Below are positions 16,967-24,407 of a stretch of DNA of 27,080 nt, piece after piece (the stretch's first letter is position 1; each line of letters opens with the position of its first letter). Made by a program: the position numbers and the translations under genes. The stretch is from Candidatus Delongbacteria bacterium (GTDB lineage: Bacteria > JAGOEH01). The stretch is from assembly GCA_017997825.1 (NCBI GenBank), contig JAGOEH010000023.1, positions 1 to 27,080 of the forward strand, read 5' to 3'. Below the pieces are notes generated by a model, which saw only the letters and a program-made list of their open reading frames with translations, was not told where the DNA came from and searched no databases.

Positions 16967-17808
16967 TCTCCATCCAATTCGTGCTCTATATCGGGGTCGC
17001 CCTCACCTTCAAAATCATCATCATAGTCCTTGGCCAGGGTATCACGCGGAATATCTTCCACAATCTTGATTTTTTCATACTCGGGTTGGAACAACTCTCG
17101 GAATAATAACTCATAAATCCGTTTATAGGTTCCCAGACCCGATTTGCCGGAGTGAAGGACGGCGTTGCGTCCCTGATATGCCAGGGTCTCACGCTCGACT
17201 AGGACCATGACGTCCGGGGTAAGCTCGTCGATCAATACCGGTTTGTCATCCAGTAACCCAAGTTCAAACTTGACCTGATATAAGAGCAGTCCGCGCCGGC
17301 TGAAATAGGAACACAGAACCGCATCGGCTTTCAGCAACAGATGCTTGATACTCTGGATCGGTATCTCCTTGAAGAATTTGAGACTGTCGATCTCTTCATC
17401 CTGGAGAGGGTTTTGTGGACTGTTTTTATCATGATATCGGATCTCTACCAAGGGATTATCCAAGGTTTGATGTTCTTTTAGATTTAGAATTTCCGCCGTA
17501 TCCGAAGTAGCCTGATTGATGATCGTAAAAACCAGCGGAACCGGTTTGGTCTTGTGAACCAACAGTTTGTTGTCATCGACACTGTGGATGGCATGGGTAT
17601 TCAGCATGAATCCATCCAGATAATCGAAAAGCTTTTCACTGATATGGCAGTTATAAAACCCCTTTTTTTCTACATGAACCATATCATCCTTGAGGTGGTT
17701 GTAAACAACATCCTTGAATTCGATAATATATTTTTCATTTTCCTCAGTGGTCCAAAGCTTTTTTACTTTCCCTTCATGGATGACTTTCACCTTTTCTTTG
17801 CGACTCAT
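16963..17808 (-). CDS. PurC-like (SAICAR synthetase-fold) protein, divergent
   Basis: The 281-residue protein starts after GAGGAG at 17815-17820. It aligns by eye with bacterial PurC over residues 8-240: 'IHEGKVKKLW', 'DDMVHVEKKGFYNCHISEKL', 'LLVHKTKPVPLVFTI', 'LLLKADAVLCSYFSRRGLLL', 'YQVKFELGLLDDKPVLIDE', 'LTPDVMVLVERETL'. PurC joins CAIR and aspartate with ATP in purine synthesis. Two family motifs are lost: E. coli 'RNRAAGS' appears here as 'INQATSD' (97-103), and 'PDGSRLW' as 'PDVMVLV' (198-204). The tail from about 245 adds an acidic stretch ending in 'DPDIEHELDGE'. The neighbours are phospholipid and protease genes, not purine genes. It is either a strongly diverged PurC or a paralogue with another substrate; I am sure of the fold family and unsure of the reaction. 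Confidence 0.75.
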   Translation of the reverse strand: MSRKEKVKVIHEGKVKKLWTTEENEKYIIEFKDVVYNHLKDDMVHVEKKGFYNCHISEKLFDYLDGFMLNTHAIHSVDDNKLLVHKTKPVPLVFTIINQATSDTAEILNLKEHQTLDNPLVEIRYHDKNSPQNPLQDEEIDSLKFFKEIPIQSIKHLLLKADAVLCSYFSRRGLLLYQVKFELGLLDDKPVLIDELTPDVMVLVERETLAYQGRNAVLHSGKSGLGTYKRIYELLFRELFQPEYEKIKIVEDIPRDTLAKDYDDDFEGEGDPDIEHELDGE

Positions 17809-17820
17809 AGATTTCTCCTC

Positions 17821-19071
17821 TTAGTAGTATGATTTTTTTGTTTGCGGATTCTCTTTCAGCTTGAGTTTGACCTCAGCCGGTTTTCCGTTTCGGATGATCT
17901 GGATAGTGAATATATCGCCGACTTGGGCATCCGAAAACTCATCCATAATATCTTCCGAATTCTTCATTTTTTTGGAATTGATCCCCATGATGATATCTTT
18001 ATTCATCAGGCCGGCTTCATCTCCTGGACTCCGGCTTTCAACTTCCAGAATAACAGCTCCGGAGATCTCTTTCAAACGGAAATGCTCTGCGATCATGGGA
18101 CTGACATCCTGAATCCGGATTCCGGTCCAAAAATTACGAACCCGGCCATATTTGATGATCTCATTCATCACCTTACGGGCTTTATTGATCGGCAACGCAA
18201 ATCCGAGACCTATAAAACCGCTGTTTCCCTGCGTCAAAATGAAGGTATTGACTCCGATCACTTCGCCAAGAATATTGATCAGCGGTCCTCCGCTATTTCC
18301 CTGATTGATGTCGGCGTTGGTCTGAATCATTTTCTTGTACATCTTTCCTTCATTGTCAAACTTGATGTTGCGGTTGACTGCTGAAATCCAGCCACAGGTC
18401 ACTGTCGGCCCGGTTTCAGACAGGATATAGCCGAATGGGTTTCCAATCGCGATGGCATACTCCCCGATCATAATATCGTCGGAGTCACCCATGCTCGCAA
18501 TGGGAAGATCATCACCCTCAATTTTTAAAACGGCAATGTCCGATGAATTATCCAATCCGATCAGTTTCCCGGGAAATTGACGCCCATCCGGTAGATTGAT
18601 AAATATCTCTTCTGCATCCTTGACGACATGGGCATTGGTCAAAATGTAACCGTCATGGTTGATAATGAAACCGGAACCCATTGAGGATATACTGTAGGGG
18701 ACCAGTTTCTGGCGTCCCAGTTCCGGAAAAAACATCTCAAAAAAAGGATCAATCGCATATCGATAATACCGAACTTGAGTCACGCTGACGCTGACGACCG
18801 CATCGCGGGCCTTGGATACGGCAAAGACAAAGGGAGTCATCCGCAACCGCCGTCGGCTCGAATCCGGAATAATGCTGTCCTGATAGGCAATGGTATTGAA
18901 TTGGTAAGAGAAATCCGATGTAGTGAGAACGTGAGAACCAGATGGAGCTGCCACCGGCATCAAATCGGATTTGGGCTGTAAATAGTAGAATGCAACACTG
19001 CCCAGACAAAATCCCAAGGCTAAGACAACTAAAAATGAATAGGTGAATTTAAGGATGCGATTGGTTTTCAT
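17821..19071 (-). CDS. HtrA/DegP-type periplasmic serine protease with PDZ domain
   Basis: The 416-residue protein has one N-terminal membrane helix (about residues 10-30, 'YSFLVVLALGFCLGSVAFYYL'), a trypsin-like domain with triad His148 ('LTNAHVV'), Asp178 ('NSSDIAVLKIE') and Ser260 ('QGNSGGPLIN'), and a single C-terminal PDZ domain (about 310-405: 'EISGAVILEVESRSPGDEAGL', 'DIIMGINSKKMKNSEDIM'). The protein is membrane-tethered like DegS with one PDZ, shorter than DegP with two. Such proteases remove damaged envelope proteins or start envelope-stress signalling. No anti-sigma factor gene is nearby to decide between these. Its ATG overlaps the truA stop by four bases. Confidence 0.95.
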   Translation of the reverse strand: MKTNRILKFTYSFLVVLALGFCLGSVAFYYLQPKSDLMPVAAPSGSHVLTTSDFSYQFNTIAYQDSIIPDSSRRRLRMTPFVFAVSKARDAVVSVSVTQVRYYRYAIDPFFEMFFPELGRQKLVPYSISSMGSGFIINHDGYILTNAHVVKDAEEIFINLPDGRQFPGKLIGLDNSSDIAVLKIEGDDLPIASMGDSDDIMIGEYAIAIGNPFGYILSETGPTVTCGWISAVNRNIKFDNEGKMYKKMIQTNADINQGNSGGPLINILGEVIGVNTFILTQGNSGFIGLGFALPINKARKVMNEIIKYGRVRNFWTGIRIQDVSPMIAEHFRLKEISGAVILEVESRSPGDEAGLMNKDIIMGINSKKMKNSEDIMDEFSDAQVGDIFTIQIIRNGKPAEVKLKLKENPQTKKSYY

Positions 19072-19814
19072 GGCTGACCTTCACCTTCGGTATAGTACAC
19101 CTTTTTCAGGTATAATCCTTGAGCCGGGGCTGTTCGTCCAGCTAAATTACGATTGTCTGAGGTTAAAAGTTTCTTGAAATGATCGTCAGAATACTTCCCG
19201 CACACGATGTCATAACATGTTCCGACAATAATCCTTACCATGTGATGGACGAACCGATTGGCTCGAATCGTGAACCGATGGGTTCTATTCTGCTGTTCCC
19301 AATAGATGGCTTCAACCAGACAGTTATAGTGAGGCATGGTTGTTGCCTGAGGACAGAACGATCGGAAAGAATGCAGACCGATCAAAGTTTCCAGGTGGGA
19401 GTTCAATTCAATCATGGGGCGCGGTAATGTAACAACCCAACAGCGACGGTAGTTTAATGCGGTTTTCCCTTCGCTGATTACATATTCATACTCCCTGGAT
19501 ATGGCTGAGTATCGGGCGTGAAATGAGTCCGGCACCAGATCGACTCCTTGGATGGCTACATCGGACGGCAGAATCCCATTGAGTTGTCGCATCAGTTTTT
19601 CCGGAGCCGTCGCTTCAAATGCATTGAAACTGACCACCTGATGAAGGGCATGGACACCCGCATCGGTCCGTCCCGCCGCGTAGAGCGTTATCTTTGTCCT
19701 AAAAATGATCTCCACCGCCCTGGTAAGCTCGGCCTGAACCGTCCGTTTCCCTGGTTGGATCTGCCAACCATGGAATTGCCGGCCGTCATACTCTACGATC
19801 AACCGATAATTCAT
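19068..19814 (-). CDS. truA: tRNA pseudouridine(38-40) synthase
   Basis: A 248-residue TruA of normal length. The N-terminus 'YRLIVEYDGRQFHGWQIQPG' and catalytic Asp51 in 'AAGRTDAGVHALHQVVSF' are diagnostic. Further family stretches are 'SDVAIQGVDLVPDSFHARYS', 'SREYEYVI', and 'RFTIRANRFVHHMVRIIVGT'. It converts uridines 38-40 of the anticodon arm to pseudouridine. It is the first gene after the promoter at 19898-19926 and so heads the presumed thirteen-gene operon, ending with a four-base overlap into the protease gene. Confidence 0.97.
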   Translation of the reverse strand: MNYRLIVEYDGRQFHGWQIQPGKRTVQAELTRAVEIIFRTKITLYAAGRTDAGVHALHQVVSFNAFEATAPEKLMRQLNGILPSDVAIQGVDLVPDSFHARYSAISREYEYVISEGKTALNYRRCWVVTLPRPMIELNSHLETLIGLHSFRSFCPQATTMPHYNCLVEAIYWEQQNRTHRFTIRANRFVHHMVRIIVGTCYDIVCGKYSDDHFKKLLTSDNRNLAGRTAPAQGLYLKKVYYTEGEGQP

Positions 19815-19871
19815 TTTACCTCTCCTGCGCTATCCTTTTCCTCACTTGGTAAGGATTTCAAAGAACACACC

Positions 19872-19891
19872 TTCAATCTCAAGAGATTGAA
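19872..19891. promoter_or_regulatory. Perfect 9-base inverted repeat at the predicted transcript start of the truA operon
   Basis: TTCAATCTC (19872-19880) and GAGATTGAA (19883-19891) are perfect complements separated by two bases. On the minus strand the repeat begins about seven bases after the -10 box, exactly where transcription should start. It could be an operator that blocks initiation or a 5'-end RNA hairpin that stabilises a long mRNA; a two-base loop is tight for RNA, which favours the DNA-site reading. Confidence 0.5.
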
Positions 19892-19897
19892 TCAATT

Positions 19898-19926
19898 ATA
19901 ATAATAAAAACCCTACCGGATGTCAA
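19898..19926 (-). promoter_or_regulatory. Sigma70-type promoter for the truA-to-rpe block
   Basis: On the minus strand, TTGACA (19926-19921), a 17-base spacer and TATTAT (19903-19898, 5 of 6). A TATAAT is also present at 19900-19895 with a 20-base spacer. The predicted leader before truA is about 77 bases. The rest of the 19815-20043 gap holds one short stem, GACCAA (19978-19983) with TTGGTC (19990-19995), lacking a T-tract, and nothing else I recognise. Confidence 0.7.
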
Positions 19927-20043
19927 TATAAAAGTTACTCCGGCTGGAACCCAGGAATAAATTGAAGGGTGACGTTCGACCAAAAAGAGTTGGTCTCGTT
20001 TCATCCGAAATCCTGTCGGTGGATCCTCAGGTTAATATGGGGG

Positions 20044-21063
20044 CTAAAAACAATATTCGATGGCAATCCGATGGGTATTGCTTAAATAGAGATGACGCAG
20101 AAAAGCATACTGGATACCGTACTGTTTCCAATGGATTCCCATTCCGGTGGTGATGGTCTTACTGAGATAGTCGTTCAGATTAACCCGATTGTCGCACTGA
20201 CTGCTGTCAAATCCCAGTCGGAAGGTGATCATTTTCCGGTAATCCACAGATAATCCCCAGGTGAATCCGAAATCTATCAGGGATGTCGTGATCAGGGCCG
20301 CACGGTCCATATCATGGGTAAAAAACGTCACATCGGCATAGACAGCAGGATGAAAGAAAAGAAACGGTTCACCAAGATCGTAACGGCCTCCGACAGCAAT
20401 TCGCGGATGGGTATACTCGGTTTCACCGGAATTCCATGAAATCACGGTGGTCGTTATATCCTTCAGATTGATCCCGACCGACCACCGGGTACGGTTCAGG
20501 TAAGCTCCAATGTCAAGCCCCAGTCCATATCCTCGGGATTCCGCCAAACGTCGATAAAGCCATTTGAGATTGATACCCCATTGAATGTCCTTATAAAGCA
20601 GGCTGTAACTTCCATACAGGGCATAGTCTTGATTTGAAAAATATCGGATTTTGGATTCATCCAAATACTCCCCGGGATCCAGGATACCGTTTTGATTAAG
20701 ATCGATTAGAGCCCCGCGGGTATCCGGGATATGATCGATCCCGGCTCTCAGTAGCAGAATTCCGATCGGTTCGGATTTTATGGGTAGTTTGCACCCGATG
20801 GCATCAAAGCGGTAAAGCCCGGAGAAGAATTCAGTATGGGAAAGTGAAATCCCAGGCGGAATTGAATGGAGTAAGGCCGGGTTGTAGTAGGCCGAAAACG
20901 GATCGATGGGTGCCGCGATCGACGAATTGCCCTGAGCGCTTACCGCCGGGCTAATGGAAATATTCAAAAAGTCATTGGCGTAATCGTCAGCCGGGATGTG
21001 ACTATTAGCCATCAGCCATAGGCCGGCTACCATCCCTGCCACCAACAAATATCTCAACACCAA
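20044..21063 (-). CDS. PorV/PorQ-like outer-membrane beta-barrel protein
   Basis: The roughly 339-residue protein starts at TTG 21063 or GTG 21060, with AAGGAAGG a few bases upstream; no ATG fits. It has an N-terminal signal peptide ('YLLVAGMVAGLWLMANSH'), then 'FLNISISPAVSAQGNSSIA' and 'DPFSAYYNPALLHSIPPGIS', the PorV-type opening with the NPAxL motif. Amphipathic strands follow, and the end is 'NTHRIAIEYCF' with terminal Phe. An Asp-rich stretch 'IDLNQNGILDPGEYLDES' (about residues 119-136) looks like a calcium-binding dockerin/EF-type loop set in an extracellular loop, which is unusual for the family. It lies 123 bases downstream of the TPR gene on the same strand and may share its transcript. 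Function is unknown beyond outer-membrane location. Confidence 0.75.
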   Translation of the reverse strand: MVLRYLLVAGMVAGLWLMANSHIPADDYANDFLNISISPAVSAQGNSSIAAPIDPFSAYYNPALLHSIPPGISLSHTEFFSGLYRFDAIGCKLPIKSEPIGILLLRAGIDHIPDTRGALIDLNQNGILDPGEYLDESKIRYFSNQDYALYGSYSLLYKDIQWGINLKWLYRRLAESRGYGLGLDIGAYLNRTRWSVGINLKDITTTVISWNSGETEYTHPRIAVGGRYDLGEPFLFFHPAVYADVTFFTHDMDRAALITTSLIDFGFTWGLSVDYRKMITFRLGFDSSQCDNRVNLNDYLSKTITTGMGIHWKQYGIQYAFLRHLYLSNTHRIAIEYCF

Positions 21064-21186
21064 ACCTTGCCTTCCTTGGGATAAAGAGTTTCATCCGGGA
21101 AACCGATAATACATCCATCAACTCTTAAAAACAGGGAGTCTCGGGTGCCAAACACCGCGCTCTGGCGGTCAAACTCCATGCCGGCG

Positions 21187-21669
21187 TTATGCTGTGATAT
21201 ACTTACCAATCCTGATGCGCCAGATAAACCAGCTGTAAGCCAGTGAGGGATTCCGCTGTAACCCGGCTTGAGCCGCCCGGTAAGTCTTATGATAATGCTT
21301 TCCCAGGTAGTAAGCCATCGCCAGGGTGTCCAGAAACTCCGGGCCATCCGGAAAACGCCTCAATGCCATCCGGGCATACCACATCCCGGTTTTCCAGTTC
21401 CCACAGCTTAGGAGATGGAACCAGGCCGGATTGTTCATGGCTTCGGGCCAATCCGGTTTCCACTCAAGACAACGGCGGGTTATCCGAATGGCTGAACGGT
21501 AATCTCCATGATCAAATCGCCCTAATCCGACAGCTAATCCATACTCTGGATTTCCCTTTAATAAATAAGGATTATGCTGGATAAAATCAAGCACTTTTTT
21601 GCCATCACCCTCTCGAATCAGGTTTTTTAAATCTGGATCGGGTCGGGAGATGGCGGGGAAGGGGATCAA
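21187..21669 (-). CDS. Small TPR-repeat protein
   Basis: The 160-residue frame begins at TTG 21669, and a later in-frame GTG 21594 is possible. Helical repeat units of TPR type are visible: 'GLGRFDHGDYRSAIRITRRC' then 'LEWKPDW', 'CGNWKTGMWYARMALRRFP', and 'TLAMAYYLGKHYHKTYRAAQ' then 'AGLQRNPS'. No signal peptide is seen, so it is probably cytoplasmic. Its first 65 bases overlap the end of the J-domain gene in another frame, and no good ribosome binding site precedes TTG 21669. The two frames could be one J-domain/TPR gene broken by a frameshift, or two coupled genes. The 21064-21186 gap after it contains no gene I can support. Confidence 0.6.
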   Translation of the reverse strand: MIPFPAISRPDPDLKNLIREGDGKKVLDFIQHNPYLLKGNPEYGLAVGLGRFDHGDYRSAIRITRRCLEWKPDWPEAMNNPAWFHLLSCGNWKTGMWYARMALRRFPDGPEFLDTLAMAYYLGKHYHKTYRAAQAGLQRNPSLAYSWFIWRIRIGKYITA

Positions 21670-21838
21670 GGATGGTTCGAATCAGCCGATGATAACCGTC
21701 AATCAATCGTTGACACTCGGCTTGATCCCCCCCCCGATCGGGGTGACATTCCTTTAGTTTTCGGTGAAAAGCTCGTTTGATTCGATCAATTCCACGAGTC
21801 GGTTCGATGTCCAATCGACCGAATATCTCATATTTTAT
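21605..21838 (-). CDS. Small J-domain (DnaJ-like) protein, start codon uncertain
   Basis: The protein reads as a J-domain and little else (about 77 residues): 'KYEIFGRLDIEPTRGIDRI' (helix I), 'KRAFHRKLKECHPDRGGDQA' (helix II with the diagnostic HPD at 32-34), and 'CQRLIDGYHRLIRTI' (helix III). The J-domain stimulates the ATPase of a DnaK-type chaperone. A canonical start exists only at TTG 21814, which would cut off helix I. The homology runs back to codon 21838 (ATA), which lies nine bases after AAGG, while an in-frame stop stands at 21847-21845. So either ATA is used, or a base is changed from ATG. A run of nine G/C bases at 21727-21735 lies within the HPDRGG codons. Boundaries given are the extent supported by homology. 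Confidence 0.6.
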   Translation of the reverse strand: MKYEIFGRLDIEPTRGIDRIKRAFHRKLKECHPDRGGDQAECQRLIDGYHRLIRTILDPLPRHLPTRSRFKKPDSRG

Positions 21839-21885
21839 AAACAGTTACCTTAATGTGAAGGCTTTGGGAAGATCGATACCGACCA

Positions 21886-24144
21886 TCAGCCGATCGATTT
21901 AATAATCGATTTGAGATGATGGGTAACAAAGCCGTCAAGCGATTTAATGGCTGACCGGATATCGTGATAAACCGGAAGCCCGTTTTCTTCGAGAAGCGAA
22001 ACGAAGGCCTGGTAGTGTTTTCCGGCATTGACTGAAATCACGATAGGCTTGGCGTATCGGCGGCTGAGCTGGATCAATAAACCGGCAAGTCCGTCCGGAT
22101 CCCGGCAGGTCTCGGGCGTGGTTTTGAGTGTTACAGTATGGGGAACGATCGCCACAAAAATGCAATCGACATTCTCGTCCTGAAGAATCGCTTCCACGTA
22201 ATCGGCATACATCCGATCATCCGCCATGGGCGTGATATCCAGAAAAGCTGTTGAGGTGTCGACCAATCCGGATCGATTGATCCGGTTCAGAGTTTCGATG
22301 GTGGCGGGGGTCAGGCGAGCCTGAATCAGATTTTTCAGTTCATCGGCACCCACCGTCGATTCGAATCCGGCATTGACCACACCAGCCACGCGGTGCCCTT
22401 CCGGAATCCGATGGGCCAAGAGTGCGAATATCTTGACCAGGTCATAGTGATCCTCAATGTTTTCGGCCAGAATAGAGCCCGATTGCAGACAGGCCGCCTT
22501 AAAGACATCATAGCTGCCCGACATCGATGCCGTATGCGATGCGGCCGCTCTAGCTCCGGCCTCCGTCCGTCCGGATTTGTAGACTATGATCGGCTTGGTG
22601 ATCTTGCCGGCCAATTCAAAAAATAATCGTCCCTCCCCAGGATCGAAACCCTCTACATAAAGCGATAACACATCAATTGAGGGATCGTGAGCAAAATAAT
22701 CTACCAGATCCGTGATCTTGACATCATATTTGTTGCCGAAACTGACTATCGCTTTGAATATCCGGGTATTCTGAAGCTTGTCGATCTCAGTGACCGCCAG
22801 CGCCCCGCTCTGTGTTAACAGAACCGTATTGCTGGTCGGGGCATAGCGGACTTCCAACCGCTTTTCCTCGATGAATAGCGTGTTGACTCCCGGATTATGG
22901 TCGCCGGGAGCATAGAACACCCCCATACAGTTGGGCCCGATAATCCGAATTCCCGGACCGACACTTTCTCTCAACTGACCGGCAAAGTCCTGGTAATGGA
23001 TATTGGATGGAATCCCGGAAATCAGGACAACCGCCTTGACCGACTCCTTGTTCAGATTCTTAAAAAAATCGATGGTATGAATAGCCGGCGCCGTGTATAC
23101 CACCAAGTCAACCGGATGGTCAATTTCATTAATATCCCGATAAAGCGGATAAACCTGGCCGCCAACGGTCGTTTCCCCTCCCTTGATATTGACCAGGTAC
23201 AGATCGGTCCGCTTCATGTCATGCAATAGATTAGCGATATCCCGACCCAGGCTGTGCTGCCCGGGATTGGATGAGACCCCGATTACGGCAATGCCGGTAG
23301 GATTAAAAAAACCATCCAGCCGGTTGACGTTCAATGGAGGGTGTTGGATTGAAGAATCCTTCAGTGGGATGAATTGCGCCAGGCCATCGATCGCTACCAT
23401 CCGATTATCCCGGGTAAACACAAATGGGTTGATCTCAAAAGATTGTATAAGGTATGCCGGCAGCTTATCCCTGTTGGGAGAATAAGCATATGCCAACCCG
23501 CTCATTTTACAGACTGCGGTCGCCAGGTAGTCAAGAAATTCCGGATGTCCAATCTGATTGAATTTGTGCCGAATCTTGAGCGTCGATAAATGTAATCGGG
23601 TTTGATCCATGTCCAGCGGGGGAATAAATAGATCCACCGGGTCATAGTATTTGGCAAAAAATTCAGCGTCATCTCCTCCCTTGCTGAGTGTCAGAATTGA
23701 GCCGAATGCCGGATCGTGCTTGAATCCAATCAAAGTTTCGTAGCCTAATGCCTGCGAATAGGGTATAAACTCGACCATCATGTATCCCCGAATTGCTGGA
23801 GGATGATCCGCCGGGAAATGGCTGACTACCTCAGATCGCATGGCCCGGATCCGGGCCTCGACCGTGTCCGGGGTCGGATGGTCCAGAAAACAGACTCCCC
23901 CGATTTTCTGCTTGTGCAGGATCTCCGCTGATATGACTTTCAAAACAATCTTAGACCCCAGTGAATCCAGCATGTCGGAACGAATCGGTTCCCCTTCCTG
24001 AACGATCAGATAACGGGGGATATCGAAACCCAGGATCTGAAGAATCCGGTAAACCTCATACTCGAATAATACCCGCCGCTCTTCCCGCTCGGCTTCCTCA
24101 AAAATCCTGTTTACAGCATCGACCCTATCCGTAGTTAAAACCAT
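21886..24144 (-). CDS. Acetate-CoA ligase (ADP-forming), fused beta-alpha form
   Basis: The 752-residue protein has an N-terminal ATP-grasp part (about residues 15-265: 'KIVLKVISAEILHKQKIGGV', 'GYMMVEFIPYSQALGYETLI', 'FEINPFVFTRDNRMVAIDGL'), then a CoA-binding domain ('FFNPTGIAVIGVSSNPGQHS', 'IIGPNCMGVFYAPG'), then a succinyl-CoA-ligase-like region with the phosphohistidine motif 'AASHTASMSGSYDVFKAA' (His537). It interconverts acetyl-CoA, ADP and phosphate with acetate, CoA and ATP, giving ATP in fermentation; related members act on other acyl-CoAs or are protein acetyltransferases, but no GNAT domain is present here. All expected motifs are intact. It sits behind a full-consensus promoter and divergently from HU. 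Confidence 0.93.
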   Translation of the reverse strand: MVLTTDRVDAVNRIFEEAEREERRVLFEYEVYRILQILGFDIPRYLIVQEGEPIRSDMLDSLGSKIVLKVISAEILHKQKIGGVCFLDHPTPDTVEARIRAMRSEVVSHFPADHPPAIRGYMMVEFIPYSQALGYETLIGFKHDPAFGSILTLSKGGDDAEFFAKYYDPVDLFIPPLDMDQTRLHLSTLKIRHKFNQIGHPEFLDYLATAVCKMSGLAYAYSPNRDKLPAYLIQSFEINPFVFTRDNRMVAIDGLAQFIPLKDSSIQHPPLNVNRLDGFFNPTGIAVIGVSSNPGQHSLGRDIANLLHDMKRTDLYLVNIKGGETTVGGQVYPLYRDINEIDHPVDLVVYTAPAIHTIDFFKNLNKESVKAVVLISGIPSNIHYQDFAGQLRESVGPGIRIIGPNCMGVFYAPGDHNPGVNTLFIEEKRLEVRYAPTSNTVLLTQSGALAVTEIDKLQNTRIFKAIVSFGNKYDVKITDLVDYFAHDPSIDVLSLYVEGFDPGEGRLFFELAGKITKPIIVYKSGRTEAGARAAASHTASMSGSYDVFKAACLQSGSILAENIEDHYDLVKIFALLAHRIPEGHRVAGVVNAGFESTVGADELKNLIQARLTPATIETLNRINRSGLVDTSTAFLDITPMADDRMYADYVEAILQDENVDCIFVAIVPHTVTLKTTPETCRDPDGLAGLLIQLSRRYAKPIVISVNAGKHYQAFVSLLEENGLPVYHDIRSAIKSLDGFVTHHLKSIIKSIG

Positions 24145-24203
24145 GACTATCTCCCGGTTGGTTTGGTGGTTTATTCAACCTGTTTTATTGTAGATACATA
24201 TCA

Positions 24204-24232
24204 ATTATACAAATAAAACCTAAGCCTGTCAA
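24204..24232 (-). promoter_or_regulatory. Full-consensus sigma70 promoter for the acetate-CoA ligase gene
   Basis: On the minus strand, TTGACA (24232-24227), exactly 17 bases, then TATAAT (24209-24204): all twelve consensus bases match. The leader to ATG 24144 is about 55 bases. No obvious operator symmetry overlaps it, so expression may be strong and constitutive. Confidence 0.8.
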
Positions 24233-24327
24233 TAGACACACCAATTAATTTGACTGCGGCTGGAAAAAATTCATGATCACTCCCTCCTTCGATTCAAATA
24301 TTATTCCCGTAAATGAGATAAAAGTGC

Positions 24328-24356
24328 TTGACATTAAGTGCATTTTGTATTATATA
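24328..24356 (+). promoter_or_regulatory. Sigma70-type promoter for the HU/bS38 genes
   Basis: TTGACA at 24328-24333, a 17-base spacer, TATATA at 24351-24356, inside an A/T-rich run that also offers TATATT at 24353-24358. AAGTGC occurs directly before the -35 box (24322-24327) and again after it (24336-24341), a direct repeat 14 bases apart that could be a regulator site. The leader is about 45 bases. Confidence 0.65.
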
Positions 24357-24407
24357 TTGGATTCGTCTTTTGAAAAACTGGAAATCAAATAGAGGAGGAA
24401 AATAATC

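Noticed and set aside
19978-19995. GACCAA/TTGGTC stem downstream of the barrel gene as a terminator
   Set aside because: Only six pairs and no following T-run on the minus strand; too weak to call.
21054-21347. 97-codon minus-strand open frame between the TPR and barrel genes
   Set aside because: Half of it is a shadow of the TPR gene in another frame. The remainder could be a frameshifted continuation of the TPR protein, but I see no repeat pattern that proves it.
21671-21690. GGTTCGAATC, resembling a tRNA T-loop
   Set aside because: The flanking bases do not form a T-stem and no acceptor, D or anticodon arm can be built around it; it lies in the J-domain coding region.
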